From an uncultured Flavobacteriales bacterium (GTDB lineage: Bacteria > Bacteroidota > Bacteroidia > Flavobacteriales_D > Crocinitomicaceae), in the NCBI GenBank assembly GCA_905478665.1, contig CAJQJL010000131.1, positions 1 to 34,373 on the forward strand: a stretch of 34,373 bases of DNA, written 5' to 3'. Position 1 is the stretch's first letter, and every line of letters begins with the position of its first letter. Positions 6,596 to 14,906 of the stretch are shown here, in pieces. A program made the translations under genes and the position numbers. Below the pieces are notes generated by a model, which saw only the letters and a program-made list of their open reading frames with translations, searched no databases and was not told where the DNA came from.

Positions 6596-8851
6596 ATGAA
6601 CAAATTATTTAGTGCCACTTTGCTGGTCTTATTGTCCATATCGTCCGCATACGGACAATATTCAAACAAAATTATAGATTCGAATTCTCAAAAACCGATT
6701 CCGTTTGCTTCAGTTTACCTCATCGATTATCAAATAGGAGTTATTTCCGATACGCTAGGCATATTTGCTTTTAGCAATCAATTGCCTGAAGAATTTAAAT
6801 TGAGGGTGTCTGCATCAGGGTATGAAACGAAATTATTCATGATAACTTCTTTGAATAAAGATTCACTCATTTCTCTCGAGCAAATACATATAGAGTTTGA
6901 TGAAGTAGTGGTGTCAACACCTCGTGGCGGTTTACAAACAAAGAGTGCAACGCATGTTGAGTCTCGAAGACTCGATGAATTGAATGAAGTACCTGCAATA
7001 AGCATGGGGGAATTATTGCAAAAAATTCCTGGTGTTTATTCTGCTTCAAGTGGATCGGGCGTTTCAAAACCTGTCGTTCGTGGTTTTCAAGGTGTTCGCG
7101 TGGTGTCTATGTTGAACGGTGTCAGACTTGAAAACCAACAATGGGGTGGAGATCACGATTTCGGAGTCACCGACTTGGGAATTGGTTCTGTAGAAGTGAT
7201 AAAAGGCCCCTCATCCTTATTGTACGGAGCAGATGCGCTTGGTGGAGTAATTTATTTTGCCGACGAAAACTATGCACGTCAGAATCACTATGAACTAAAA
7301 TTTGGATCAACCTTTACATCAAACACAATGGGGACAAAGAATAACCTTCTATTCAAGTTTTCTAAAAATAACATTCGCATAAATATCGCTGGAAACTATA
7401 CAAATCATGCTGATTATCAATTGCCTGACGGTCGATATGTTGAAAATTCACGATTCAATGGTTATGCAGGTAAGTTTGCACTGGGAGCAAATAAAAAGCA
7501 TTGGGTAACGCATTTACGGTATTCGTATTCTAAAAGTGCGGTTGGAATTATTGGTGCGCACCACGAGGAAGAAGAACCTGCTGGAGAAGAAGAGCACGAA
7601 GATGAATTTAAAATTGAGACACAGCCAAGAGGAATTGTTGTTCCTTTTCAGGGATATGAAAATCACCTTGCGTCTTGGGAGAATAAGTTTTTCAAAGGAA
7701 GCAATGAATGGCGGGTCTTGTTGGGGCATTCCTACAATAAACTAGCTGAGTTTGAGGAATCAGAAGATTCACCAGCAATGGCCCTTGTCTTAAACAACAC
7801 TTCTTATTCGGTTCGTTTTAAAACAAAGCTCGCGACGCCGCTGGAATTAGTTGCAGGAGTGCAAGGGGCGTACCAAACAAATGTAAATAGAGGAGAGGAG
7901 GAGCAGCTGATTCCCAATGCACAACAAATCGACAATGGGGCATTTGCGATTCTTTATTTCACCAAGAACAAATGGAGTTTACAAGGAGGCTTGCGCTATG
8001 ATTTGCGATTGTTAGACTCGGAAGAAACAACGGACAGTAGTGCAGCTTTTTCTGGACAATTCGGAAGTTCTAACTTCTCGCTTGGTACCGTGCGTTCTTC
8101 GAAGAAGAATACGTTTAGAGTAAATGCTTCAAGCGGCTTCCGCGTCCCTCATTTGTCAGAATTGCTTGTAGAAGGAGAGCATCATGGTGCTTTGAGGTAT
8201 GAAATCGGAAATAGAGATTTAAAATCAGAGCGGGCGTTTCAATTGGATTTAACGGACGAAGTTCACGGGGAGCACCTTGAACTAGTAATGAATCCCTTTG
8301 GAAGCTATATTCAAAATTACATCTATCTGCAGGAAACAGATTCAGTGATTGGAGAACTTTCCGTCTTTGAATATCAGCAACTATCGAGTGCATTTATTCT
8401 CGGATTAGATCTGGCAGTGCATTATCATCCGCATTTTGCGCATTGGTTGCACTGGGAGCCTTCATTTTCGTTTATCTATGGACAAGATCAAAATGGAGAG
8501 GCTATTCCTTTTATGCCACAAGCACGAATCACGAACAACGTCAAGGCAAATTTTGGGATGGATTCTAAATTCAAAATTGAGAATATTGTCATTCAACATG
8601 CTTATTATTTTGATCAGAATAGAGTTTCAGGCTTGGAGACATCATCAAAAGGATATAATGTAGTCGACCTTGGGGTAAATCTTAAATACGATGGTGTAAT
8701 GCCTCTAACGTTAAGTTTGGGAGCTAAAAATCTGCTCAACGAGCGATACATTGATCATTTATCTCGTTTAAAGAATATCAACTTGAATAATGCAGGGATT
8801 AATTTCTATGTTAGGTTGAAGATTGAACTTCAGGGGAAGTTTAGGGAGTAA
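6596..8851 (+). CDS. TonB-dependent receptor, ZnuD-like, probable metal uptake
   Basis: A 751-residue outer-membrane receptor. The signal peptide covers 1-20 (ISSAYG), and a carboxypeptidase-regulatory-like beta-sandwich covers about 22-95 (SQKPIPFASVYLID ... GYETKLFM). The plug lies at about 115-225, with LLQKIPGV, VVRGFQGVRVVSMLNGVRLE and the hallmark IEVIKGP-type VEVIKGPSSLLYGADALGG (199-217). The plug segment ENQQWGGDHDFG (179-190) resembles zinc-receptor ZnuD plugs. A putative extracellular loop (322-338) is HHEEEEPAGEEEHEDEF, a likely metal-catching loop. The barrel ends in an aromatic-rich strand (INFYVRLKIEL). The preceding His-rich exported protein supports metal transport. Copper, zinc and nickel cannot be told apart from sequence. 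Confidence 0.88.
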   Translation: MNKLFSATLLVLLSISSAYGQYSNKIIDSNSQKPIPFASVYLIDYQIGVISDTLGIFAFSNQLPEEFKLRVSASGYETKLFMITSLNKDSLISLEQIHIEFDEVVVSTPRGGLQTKSATHVESRRLDELNEVPAISMGELLQKIPGVYSASSGSGVSKPVVRGFQGVRVVSMLNGVRLENQQWGGDHDFGVTDLGIGSVEVIKGPSSLLYGADALGGVIYFADENYARQNHYELKFGSTFTSNTMGTKNNLLFKFSKNNIRINIAGNYTNHADYQLPDGRYVENSRFNGYAGKFALGANKKHWVTHLRYSYSKSAVGIIGAHHEEEEPAGEEEHEDEFKIETQPRGIVVPFQGYENHLASWENKFFKGSNEWRVLLGHSYNKLAEFEESEDSPAMALVLNNTSYSVRFKTKLATPLELVAGVQGAYQTNVNRGEEEQLIPNAQQIDNGAFAILYFTKNKWSLQGGLRYDLRLLDSEETTDSSAAFSGQFGSSNFSLGTVRSSKKNTFRVNASSGFRVPHLSELLVEGEHHGALRYEIGNRDLKSERAFQLDLTDEVHGEHLELVMNPFGSYIQNYIYLQETDSVIGELSVFEYQQLSSAFILGLDLAVHYHPHFAHWLHWEPSFSFIYGQDQNGEAIPFMPQARITNNVKANFGMDSKFKIENIVIQHAYYFDQNRVSGLETSSKGYNVVDLGVNLKYDGVMPLTLSLGAKNLLNERYIDHLSRLKNINLNNAGINFYVRLKIELQGKFRE

Positions 8852-8856
8852 AAGTA

Positions 8857-8882
8857 AAGCCCCAATCAAATGATCGGGGCTT
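8857..8882. terminator. hairpin terminator between convergent TonB receptor and GAPDH genes
   Basis: AAGCCCCAATCA (8857-8868) pairs with TGATCGGGGCTT (8871-8882) with one mismatch. Read on the minus strand it is followed by TTTACTTTT, so it is best as the terminator of the GAPDH gene. In the plus direction the U-tract is poor. Confidence 0.7.
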
Positions 8883-8908
8883 AGAAGCGTTAGAAATCAA
8901 GTAGCTGA

Positions 8909-10360
8909 TTAATAATAAATCGCTCTTCTTACTTTCGTTATGTATTTCGCTAAACGTATTACTTGCTTGGTGTATCCAAATTCATTGTCGTACCATGCAT
9001 AGATCACTGCGTTTTTACCGTCTTTTGAAACGATCGTTGCATTTGAATCAAATACAGAACAGCACGTATTTCCAATAATGTCATTCGATACCATTTCTGG
9101 ATCAGTTGCATAATAAATCTGGTTAATAAGCTCGCCATTCAGTGCTGCATTTTTCATTGTAGCGTTCAGGTCTTCTATTGTCGTGTTCTTACCTAGCTCC
9201 AAGTTTAAGATTGCTAGAGATCCATTTGGAGTAGGGACACGAACAGCATTTGCTGTTAATTTGTCCTTCAAGTCAGGAATAACCTTCGTTACAGCATTTC
9301 CTGCACCAGTTGATGTGATTACCATATTAATGGCCGCAGAACGTCCACGACGTGGTTTCTTATGCATATTGTCCAACAAGTTCTGATCGTTCGTATAAGC
9401 ATGAACAGTTTCAATGTGTCCTTTTACAACACCATACTTGTCGTTTATCACTTTTAATACTGGTGAGATAGCATTAGTTGTACAAGAAGCAGCTGAATAA
9501 ATGTTCTCGTTTTCAAGGTCTAGTTCACCTTGATTGATTCCGTAAACGATATTCGGGATTTCCTTTCCTGGAGCTGTCAATAACACCCGAGCAGTTCCTT
9601 TTGCTTTAAGATGTCTTCCCAGTGCTTCTCTGTTCGTAAATACTCCTGTATTATCAATAACTAGTGCATTGTTGATTCCATAAATTGTATAATCAATGTC
9701 CTCTGGATTTTTTGCACAGATCATTTTAACGATTTGTCCATTGATAATAATCGCTTCATTTTCTGCATCAACAGTTACTGTTCCAGTAAATGCACCGTGA
9801 ACTGAATCATTTTTAAACAATGCAGCACGCTTAATAATATCAGCTTCTGAGCTACTACGCGTAACAATAGCTCTCAATCTCAATTGTTGTCCCTTACCAG
9901 CTTGTTTGATTAACTCGCGTGCAGCCAATCGACCAATTCTACCAAAACCGTATAATACAACGTCTCTAGGTTCAAAAGGCACCGCATTTGCTAAGGTAAA
10001 TCCAGAGAGTTTGTTTTCTAAGAATTCTGCCTTCGAAGAGAAGCTATCCTTTTCGCTCAACCATTCACTCGCAAGTTTTCCAATATCTAATTTTGCTGGA
10101 GCAATATCGAGGTTGAGAATTTCAGCTGCCAATTCCGCGCTAGTGAAAATGTCAACAGGTTTGTTAACGACTTTCTTTGAGTAGACATGTAGCTTAAGAA
10201 TTTCCTGTAGGGTAACATCAGTTAAGTGATTTCTAAAAAATACAAGTTCGATCCCTTTGTCGTACAATAATTCTCCAACCATGTTAGAGAGTTTCAGTGC
10301 CGCTCTTTCTTTTTCGATGTGCGACTGCAATTCATTTTCGTAACTTAATGCTGTTTCCAT
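8909..10360 (-). CDS. gap: glyceraldehyde-3-phosphate dehydrogenase with long N-terminal extension
   Basis: A cytosolic dehydrogenase interconverting glyceraldehyde-3-phosphate and 1,3-bisphosphoglycerate. The 483 residues contain an ordinary GAPDH core from about 132: the nucleotide-binding GFGRIGR (138-144), DSVHG, the active-site ASCTTNA with C293, H320 in TVHAYT, and the end WYDNEFGYTKQV. About 130 residues precede the core. They are helical, charged and without a signal sequence. Long GAPDHs of this kind occur in Bacteroidota alongside a normal 330-residue form (family knowledge). After the second beta strand the sequence reads AIVTRSSS instead of an Asp-containing loop, which may relax NAD specificity towards NADP (inference). 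The start is an ATG at 10360; no convincing promoter is visible before it. Confidence 0.93.
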   Translation of the reverse strand: METALSYENELQSHIEKERAALKLSNMVGELLYDKGIELVFFRNHLTDVTLQEILKLHVYSKKVVNKPVDIFTSAELAAEILNLDIAPAKLDIGKLASEWLSEKDSFSSKAEFLENKLSGFTLANAVPFEPRDVVLYGFGRIGRLAARELIKQAGKGQQLRLRAIVTRSSSEADIIKRAALFKNDSVHGAFTGTVTVDAENEAIIINGQIVKMICAKNPEDIDYTIYGINNALVIDNTGVFTNREALGRHLKAKGTARVLLTAPGKEIPNIVYGINQGELDLENENIYSAASCTTNAISPVLKVINDKYGVVKGHIETVHAYTNDQNLLDNMHKKPRRGRSAAINMVITSTGAGNAVTKVIPDLKDKLTANAVRVPTPNGSLAILNLELGKNTTIEDLNATMKNAALNGELINQIYYATDPEMVSNDIIGNTCCSVFDSNATIVSKDGKNAVIYAWYDNEFGYTKQVIRLAKYITKVRRAIYY

Positions 10361-10401
10361 TTTCTGATTAAGGTGTTGATACTAAAACAATTATAAAATA
10401 A

Positions 10402-10430
10402 AAAAGCTGCCCACGTCGGTGGCAGCTTTT
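10402..10430 (-). terminator. intrinsic terminator of the primary sigma factor gene
   Basis: AAAAGCTGCC (10402-10411) and GGCAGCTTTT (10421-10430) form a perfect 10-bp stem with a 9-base loop. On the minus strand it is followed by a T-rich run (TTTTTTATTTT), directly after the sigma gene's stop codon. Confidence 0.9.
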
Positions 10431-10435
10431 AGTTG

Positions 10436-11302
10436 TTATCCGAGATAAGCTTTCAATAACTTGTTTCTCGAGGTGTGTCGGAGTCGGCGAATTGCCTTTT
10501 CCTTAATTTGCCGGACACGCTCACGTGTCAGATTAAATTTAGCTCCAATTTCCTCAAGTGTCAGTCCGTGGTTCATTCCGATTCCAAAGAAAAGGCGAAT
10601 GATCTCACGCTCCTTGTCAGTCAGCGTGCTCAATGATCGTTCAATTTCTTTCTGTAAAGACTCAGCCATTAAGGAATGGTCAGCCTTTGGAGAATCGTTG
10701 TTCGCCATTACATCCATCAATGTTCCTCCATCTTCCGAAGTCGATAGGGGAGCATCCATAGATACGTGACGTCCTGATACATTTAAACTCTCTTTAATTT
10801 TATCTTCAGGAACTTCCAATGCTTCTGCCAATTCCTCAGCTGAAGGTGGTCGTTCAAATTCTTGTTCAAGACGCGAGAACGCCTTGTTAATCTTGTTCAA
10901 TGATCCTACTTGGTTCAATGGAAGACGCACGATACGCGCTTGCTCAGCCAAAGCCTGCAAGATTGATTGACGAATCCACCAAACAGCATACGAGATAAAT
11001 TTGAATCCACGTGTTTCATCAAATTTTTGCGCTGCTTTAATTAGACCTAAATTCCCTTCATTAATGAGGTCAGGTAAAGTCAGTCCCTGATTTTGATATT
11101 GCTTTGCAACAGATACAACGAATCGAAGATTGGCTCTCGTTAGTTTTTCAAGGGCTTTTTGGTCGCCTTGCTTGATTTTTCGTGCCAATTCTACTTCTTC
11201 CTCCGCAGTAATCAACTCTTCTTTACCAATGTCTTGTAAGTACTTGTCTAACGACTGGCTCTCACGATTGGTAATCGACTTCGTAATTTTAAGTTGTCTC
11301 AT
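10436..11302 (-). CDS. rpoD: primary RNA polymerase sigma factor (RpoD/SigA type)
   Basis: The housekeeping sigma-70 of Bacteroidota, which recognises the unusual TTG / TAnnTTTG promoters seen elsewhere in this window. The 288 residues lack region 1.1, as is normal in this phylum. Region 1.2 lies at about 15-45 ([20 protein letters not shown]), region 2 at about 50-120 ([22 protein letters not shown]-type [17 protein letters not shown], and the melting/-10 helix [13 protein letters not shown]). Region 3 lies at about 130-205, and region 4 at about 225-285 with the helix-turn-helix [20 protein letters not shown]. It has its own good promoter, a 5' leader of about 90 bases with two inverted repeats, and a strong terminator. 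Confidence 0.96.
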   Translation of the reverse strand: MRQLKITKSITNRESQSLDKYLQDIGKEELITAEEEVELARKIKQGDQKALEKLTRANLRFVVSVAKQYQNQGLTLPDLINEGNLGLIKAAQKFDETRGFKFISYAVWWIRQSILQALAEQARIVRLPLNQVGSLNKINKAFSRLEQEFERPPSAEELAEALEVPEDKIKESLNVSGRHVSMDAPLSTSEDGGTLMDVMANNDSPKADHSLMAESLQKEIERSLSTLTDKEREIIRLFFGIGMNHGLTLEEIGAKFNLTRERVRQIKEKAIRRLRHTSRNKLLKAYLG

Positions 11303-11331
11303 ACTCTTCTGGTCCCTTCTATTTTAATTTC

Positions 11332-11354
11332 CCCGCTAAAGCGGCTTTGCAAAG
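11332..11354 (-). repeat. two abutting inverted repeats in the sigma-factor leader
   Basis: In the 5' leader of the sigma-factor gene, the plus-strand text holds CCGCTAAAGCGG (stem CCGCT/AGCGG) immediately followed by the perfect palindrome GCTTTGCAAAGC. The shared AAAGC/GCTTT units let the two elements pair in alternative ways in RNA. No function is established. Confidence 0.4.
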
Positions 11355-11397
11355 CTCATTCTATAATAACTTGCTATGGCAAAGGCAAAAGCGATTG

Positions 11398-11429
11398 CAA
11401 AGATACAACGAAAAGATAATGGTTTCCAA
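11398..11429 (-). promoter_or_regulatory. Bacteroidota-type promoter for the primary sigma factor gene
   Basis: On the minus strand TTG (11429-11427), a 21-base spacer and TATCTTTG (11405-11398) match the TTG / TAnnTTTG consensus. Transcription would begin near 11391, leaving a leader of roughly 90 bases before the ATG at 11302. Confidence 0.7.
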
Positions 11430-11501
11430 AAATTTAGTTCACAATTTTCTAACATTGCGAACGTCAAAAATCGTGCCTAATGAATTGCTTTGTAAGCCGT
11501 C

Positions 11502-12980
11502 TTAAAGGCCGAATCCAACATAGTCCTTTCTTCCACTCTCTGTAAGTATCTCTAACAATACGCCTCTATTGCGATTGTTTAACTTATTTGTGAGGTGTTC
11601 AACACTTGTTACCGGTTCGTTATTGATTTTGGTAATGACCATTCCTTCAGTCAAACCAAGGGATTTTAGCTTCCCAGCGCCTAACGATTTTATTTTTACA
11701 CCGTTCGAAATATTCAACTCCTCCTTTTCTTTACTCGTTAATTCTCTAAATGTTGCACCAAGTGATGCATTTTTTTCAACTTCTTCTTTTGTAACGAGTT
11801 TTGTTTCTCCATCACGATTTCGTAAAACGATTTCTTTGACGACCTCATAACCCTTGCTGTTTCGTATGGTTACAGAAACTTTGTCTCCAGGACGTCTTTT
11901 TCCAACCTCTTCTTGAAGAGCTGCGACAGAGTTCACTTCCTTGTTGCCAACTTTTAGGACGACATCTCCACTTTTAACGCCTGCTTTATCTGCTCCACCA
12001 TTCTCTGTGATTTTGGCAATATAGACTCCTTTTGTATCTGGAAGATTCTTTTCTTCTTTGATCTCTTGCGTGATATCTGCAATTTGTACTCCTAAGAAAC
12101 CGCGTTGTACAACCCCATAATCCATTAGGTCGTTCATCACTTTCTTTACCAGGTTTACTGGGATAGCAAATGAATAGCCTGAGTAACTTCCAGTCTGTGA
12201 GGCAATGGCCGTGTTGATTCCAACTAATTCACCTTTCGTGTTTACCAATGCGCCACCACTGTTTCCTGGGTTTACGGCAGCATCAGTTTGAATAAATGAT
12301 TCTATTGGAACAACGTTCGCGCTAGATCTATCTGAAAGTAAATTGATGTTTCGAGCCTTCGCTGAAACGATTCCAGCCGTTACAGTAGAGGTTAGGTTAA
12401 ATGGGTTACCAACAGCCAAAACCCATTCTCCGACAAGAATGTTGTCGCTGTTTCCAATAGGGATGGCCTGTAGATTTTTCTCCTTTATTTTTAAAACTGC
12501 TAAATCTGTTGAAGGATCTGTGCCAACTATTTCTGCTGTATATTTTCGGTTATCGTTTAGAATTACCTCAATTTCATTCGCATCTTCAATTACGTGATTG
12601 TTGGTTACGATATAACCGTCAGCGGAAATGATTACTCCAGATCCAGACCCTGCACCGTATTGCTTGAATTCACGACCTCCTGCTCCTGGACCATAAAAGA
12701 ACTCAGAAAAAATATCTCGTTCAAAAGAAGTGGTCACCACTTTTGTTGTCACGTGCACAACTGAGTTTAGACTGTTTTCCGATGCTGCAACGAAATTATC
12801 AACAGGCAATCCTTCTGCCAAACCGTTGAAGCTTGCATTATGAGCATATCCATTCCCAGATTCTCCAAAGACCGTATCCGATTGTGGAGAAGTTGGATTA
12901 CTGGATGACATCATAAAAATAGCCAATGGAAGAATTCCTCCCAAAAGGCCAATTCCAAAAATTTTCATGTTGTTTTTCAT
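11502..12980 (-). CDS. degP: Do-family serine endoprotease (DegP/DegQ/HtrA)
   Basis: A periplasmic quality-control protease and chaperone for misfolded envelope proteins. Of its 492 residues, 1-24 form a hydrophobic export signal or anchor (IFGIGLLGGILPLAIFMM). The trypsin-like domain lies at about 70-285 with the complete triad H129 (TNNHVIEDA), D159 (STDLAVLKI) and S241 (NPGNSGGAL). Two PDZ domains follow, the first at about 293-390 (RGFLGVQI, DKAGVKSGDVVLKV) and the second at about 415-492 (LGLTEGMVITKINN). It is divergent from dapF across 139 bases containing TGTTAA direct repeats. Expression under envelope stress is likely but not shown. Confidence 0.94.
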   Translation of the reverse strand: MKNNMKIFGIGLLGGILPLAIFMMSSSNPTSPQSDTVFGESGNGYAHNASFNGLAEGLPVDNFVAASENSLNSVVHVTTKVVTTSFERDIFSEFFYGPGAGGREFKQYGAGSGSGVIISADGYIVTNNHVIEDANEIEVILNDNRKYTAEIVGTDPSTDLAVLKIKEKNLQAIPIGNSDNILVGEWVLAVGNPFNLTSTVTAGIVSAKARNINLLSDRSSANVVPIESFIQTDAAVNPGNSGGALVNTKGELVGINTAIASQTGSYSGYSFAIPVNLVKKVMNDLMDYGVVQRGFLGVQIADITQEIKEEKNLPDTKGVYIAKITENGGADKAGVKSGDVVLKVGNKEVNSVAALQEEVGKRRPGDKVSVTIRNSKGYEVVKEIVLRNRDGETKLVTKEEVEKNASLGATFRELTSKEKEELNISNGVKIKSLGAGKLKSLGLTEGMVITKINNEPVTSVEHLTNKLNNRNRGVLLEILTESGRKDYVGFGL

Positions 12981-13052
12981 AATTATTCTGATTTGATTGT
13001 AATGACTTTAACAATAATAACACCAAACAAGGAAAATGTTATACATAGACCC

Positions 13053-13068
13053 TGTTAAAGAATGTTAA
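13053..13068. repeat. TGTTAA direct repeat at one helical-turn spacing
   Basis: TGTTAA at 13053-13058 and 13063-13068 are separated by four bases (10-base period), as in binding sites of dimeric OmpR-type response regulators. A third copy, in inverse orientation (TTAACA), is at 13008-13013. The site lies between the divergent degP and dapF genes, 13 bases upstream of the dapF promoter. The binding protein is unknown. Confidence 0.35.
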
Positions 13069-13081
13069 GACAAGCCGACTA

Positions 13082-13112
13082 TTGCTTATTGAACAGGATA
13101 AGGCTATTTTTG
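13082..13112 (+). promoter_or_regulatory. Bacteroidota-type promoter for dapF
   Basis: TTG (13082-13084), a 20-base spacer and TATTTTTG (13105-13112) match the TTG / TAnnTTTG consensus. The ATG at 13120 lies only 7 bases past the -7 element, so the transcript should be leaderless or nearly so. Confidence 0.65.
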
Positions 13113-13119
13113 CAAGCAA

Positions 13120-13908
13120 ATGGAAATCAAATTTTCAAAATACCAAGGGACAGGAAATGACTTCGTAATGCTTGACAATATGTCAGGCAGATATGACGAT
13201 TTATCAATTGATGAAATCAGATTCTTGTGCGACAGAAAGTTTGGTGTTGGAGCAGATGGATTAATAAAGTTGTCTGTTTCTGAAACGCACGATTTTGAAG
13301 TAGAATATTTTAATGCAGATGGTTCGCAGAGTTTTTGTGGGAATGGGGCAAGGTGTTCCGTTGCTTTTGCAAAAAGTATTGGGATCATTAAGAATCAAAC
13401 TAGTTTCTCTGCAATTGATGGAGTGCATAAAGCAGAAATCTCTGAAAATGGAGTTGTAAAACTTGAAATGCTGAAGGTTAGCAAATTTATGCAGTTGAAT
13501 GATGATTACATTACGGAAACGGGATCTCCACATTATGTTCGTTTCTATGAGCCAGATGATACGGTGGATATCGTTGCTTTTGGGAAATCGATTCGTTATT
13601 CTGAAATGTTTAAAGAAGAAGGTATTAATGTGAATGCATTATATGTTGAAGGTGATAATGAAATTCGTGTATTGACGTACGAGCGTGGAGTTGAGGATGA
13701 AACCTTGTCTTGTGGAACTGGAGTGACGGCTTGTGCATTGGCGTACATATATAGAACGGAGAGTAACTTTAATGAACCGATAGTTGTACATACAAAAGGT
13801 GGGAGCTTATCTGTTGAGGTTGGTGATTTTTCTAAACAAGAAGGATTTGATGATATTTGGTTGTCTGGACCAGCAAAACACGTATTTGATGGAATTGTTA
13901 CTCTCTAA
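13120..13908 (+). CDS. dapF: diaminopimelate epimerase
   Basis: Converts LL- to meso-diaminopimelate, the lysine precursor and peptidoglycan cross-linking residue. The 262 residues contain both catalytic cysteines in the expected motifs: C73 in NADGSQSFCGNGARC and C198 in EDETLSCGTGVTA. The N-terminal KYQGTGNDFVMLDN is also characteristic. It heads a densely packed run with the unknown 169-residue gene (20-base overlap), a GNAT gene and mltG, which fits a cell-wall theme. Its promoter lies immediately upstream. Confidence 0.96.
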   Translation: MEIKFSKYQGTGNDFVMLDNMSGRYDDLSIDEIRFLCDRKFGVGADGLIKLSVSETHDFEVEYFNADGSQSFCGNGARCSVAFAKSIGIIKNQTSFSAIDGVHKAEISENGVVKLEMLKVSKFMQLNDDYITETGSPHYVRFYEPDDTVDIVAFGKSIRYSEMFKEEGINVNALYVEGDNEIRVLTYERGVEDETLSCGTGVTACALAYIYRTESNFNEPIVVHTKGGSLSVEVGDFSKQEGFDDIWLSGPAKHVFDGIVTL

Positions 13909-14398
13909 TTACGCAATTTCAGATATCCTGGACGCTTCCTTTGAAACGCCAGATAGTTTAGCTACACTTATTTGGGTGTGGCATGCAGATAAGATTCCGC
14001 CACACATTGGTATTTCATCTGAGGACAAGTATTTCAGTTTAAAAGCGAACGGCAAGGACGACGGAATGTCAGTGGATACAGTTATTGAACTGATCAACAA
14101 AAAATCGATTACGTCGCTGTGTTTTCAGTTGAAAAATAAGAGCAATTTGAAGGCGATAATTGATGTGTATGATAGTTTCAGTGTAACAAAGCCAAATGAA
14201 ACCACGTGTTTGAACCCCATAAAAGAAATCTTGAATCTAAATCATGCACAAAAACTGACTGAATTGTTGGATGCGTTGTATGCACAAGAAGAAATCTCAA
14301 AGGTCTTCGGGTATCATCTTCCTGAGAATTTTAAAGGAATTCAAATCTATAGCACCGAAGATATTCATGAGCGATTGAGGAAGTTACTAAATGACTAA
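13889..14398 (+). CDS. conserved protein of unknown function between dapF and a GNAT gene
   Basis: I start this 169-residue protein at the ATG at 13889, inside the last 20 bases of dapF; longer in-frame starts would lie deep in dapF. There is no signal peptide or transmembrane helix. The most distinctive segment is WHADKIPPHIGIS (31-43), followed by KYFSLKANGKD, then a helix-rich C-terminal half (IKEILNLNHAQKLTELLDALY, ENFKGIQIYS). I do not recognise a named domain. The overlaps with dapF (20 bases) and the next gene (8 bases) imply translational coupling and a steady dosage relation to cell-wall precursor synthesis, but this does not prove a function. Confidence 0.75.
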   Translation: MELLLSNYAISDILDASFETPDSLATLIWVWHADKIPPHIGISSEDKYFSLKANGKDDGMSVDTVIELINKKSITSLCFQLKNKSNLKAIIDVYDSFSVTKPNETTCLNPIKEILNLNHAQKLTELLDALYAQEEISKVFGYHLPENFKGIQIYSTEDIHERLRKLLND

Positions 14399-14906
14399 AA
14401 GGCAAGTTTATATCCGATATATTGATGTCATGGATGCTGAACATGTTCTTGACTGGGAAAACAATGTTGAAGGGTGGAACGTGGAGGAAAACGAAACGCC
14501 CTATTCCATATTTGATATTTTACAATTGATTCATGAGCTTTCTGATATTCAAAAAGCAAAGCAAGCCCGTTGGATAATTTGTGAAAAGGAAAGTGGTGAA
14601 CGAATTGGCGCCGTTGATTTAACAGAAATTGATTTTGAACAAGCCACAGCTTCGGTCGGAGTCCTCATAGCCGAAAAAGAAAATAGACGGAATGGATTTG
14701 CATCTCAGGCGCTCAACTTTGTGGAAGAGGAAGCTGAAAAACTAGGGGTGGAGCGACTATTCAGTACAATTTTTCCAGAGAACAAAGCAAGTATTCAGCT
14801 TTTCGAAAAATGTGGTTTTCAAAAAATTGGGAAGAGCAATGACGTGTATTTCATCGATGGTGAGTATATTAAGGCTTTACTTTTTGATAAATGGTTAAAA
14901 AAATAG
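14391..14906 (+). CDS. GNAT family N-acetyltransferase
   Basis: A cytosolic acetyl-CoA-dependent acyltransferase of 171 residues, resembling the RimJ/SpeG branch. Core motif A runs about 88-107 (SVGVLIAEKENRRNGFASQAL, with the pyrophosphate-binding R-R-x-G-x-A turn), and the C-terminal motif is at 131-143 (NKASIQLFEKCGF). The substrate is not predictable; amino groups of proteins, amino sugars or small amines are all possible. It overlaps the upstream gene by 8 bases and mltG by 16 bases. Confidence 0.88.
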   Translation: MTKRQVYIRYIDVMDAEHVLDWENNVEGWNVEENETPYSIFDILQLIHELSDIQKAKQARWIICEKESGERIGAVDLTEIDFEQATASVGVLIAEKENRRNGFASQALNFVEEEAEKLGVERLFSTIFPENKASIQLFEKCGFQKIGKSNDVYFIDGEYIKALLFDKWLKK

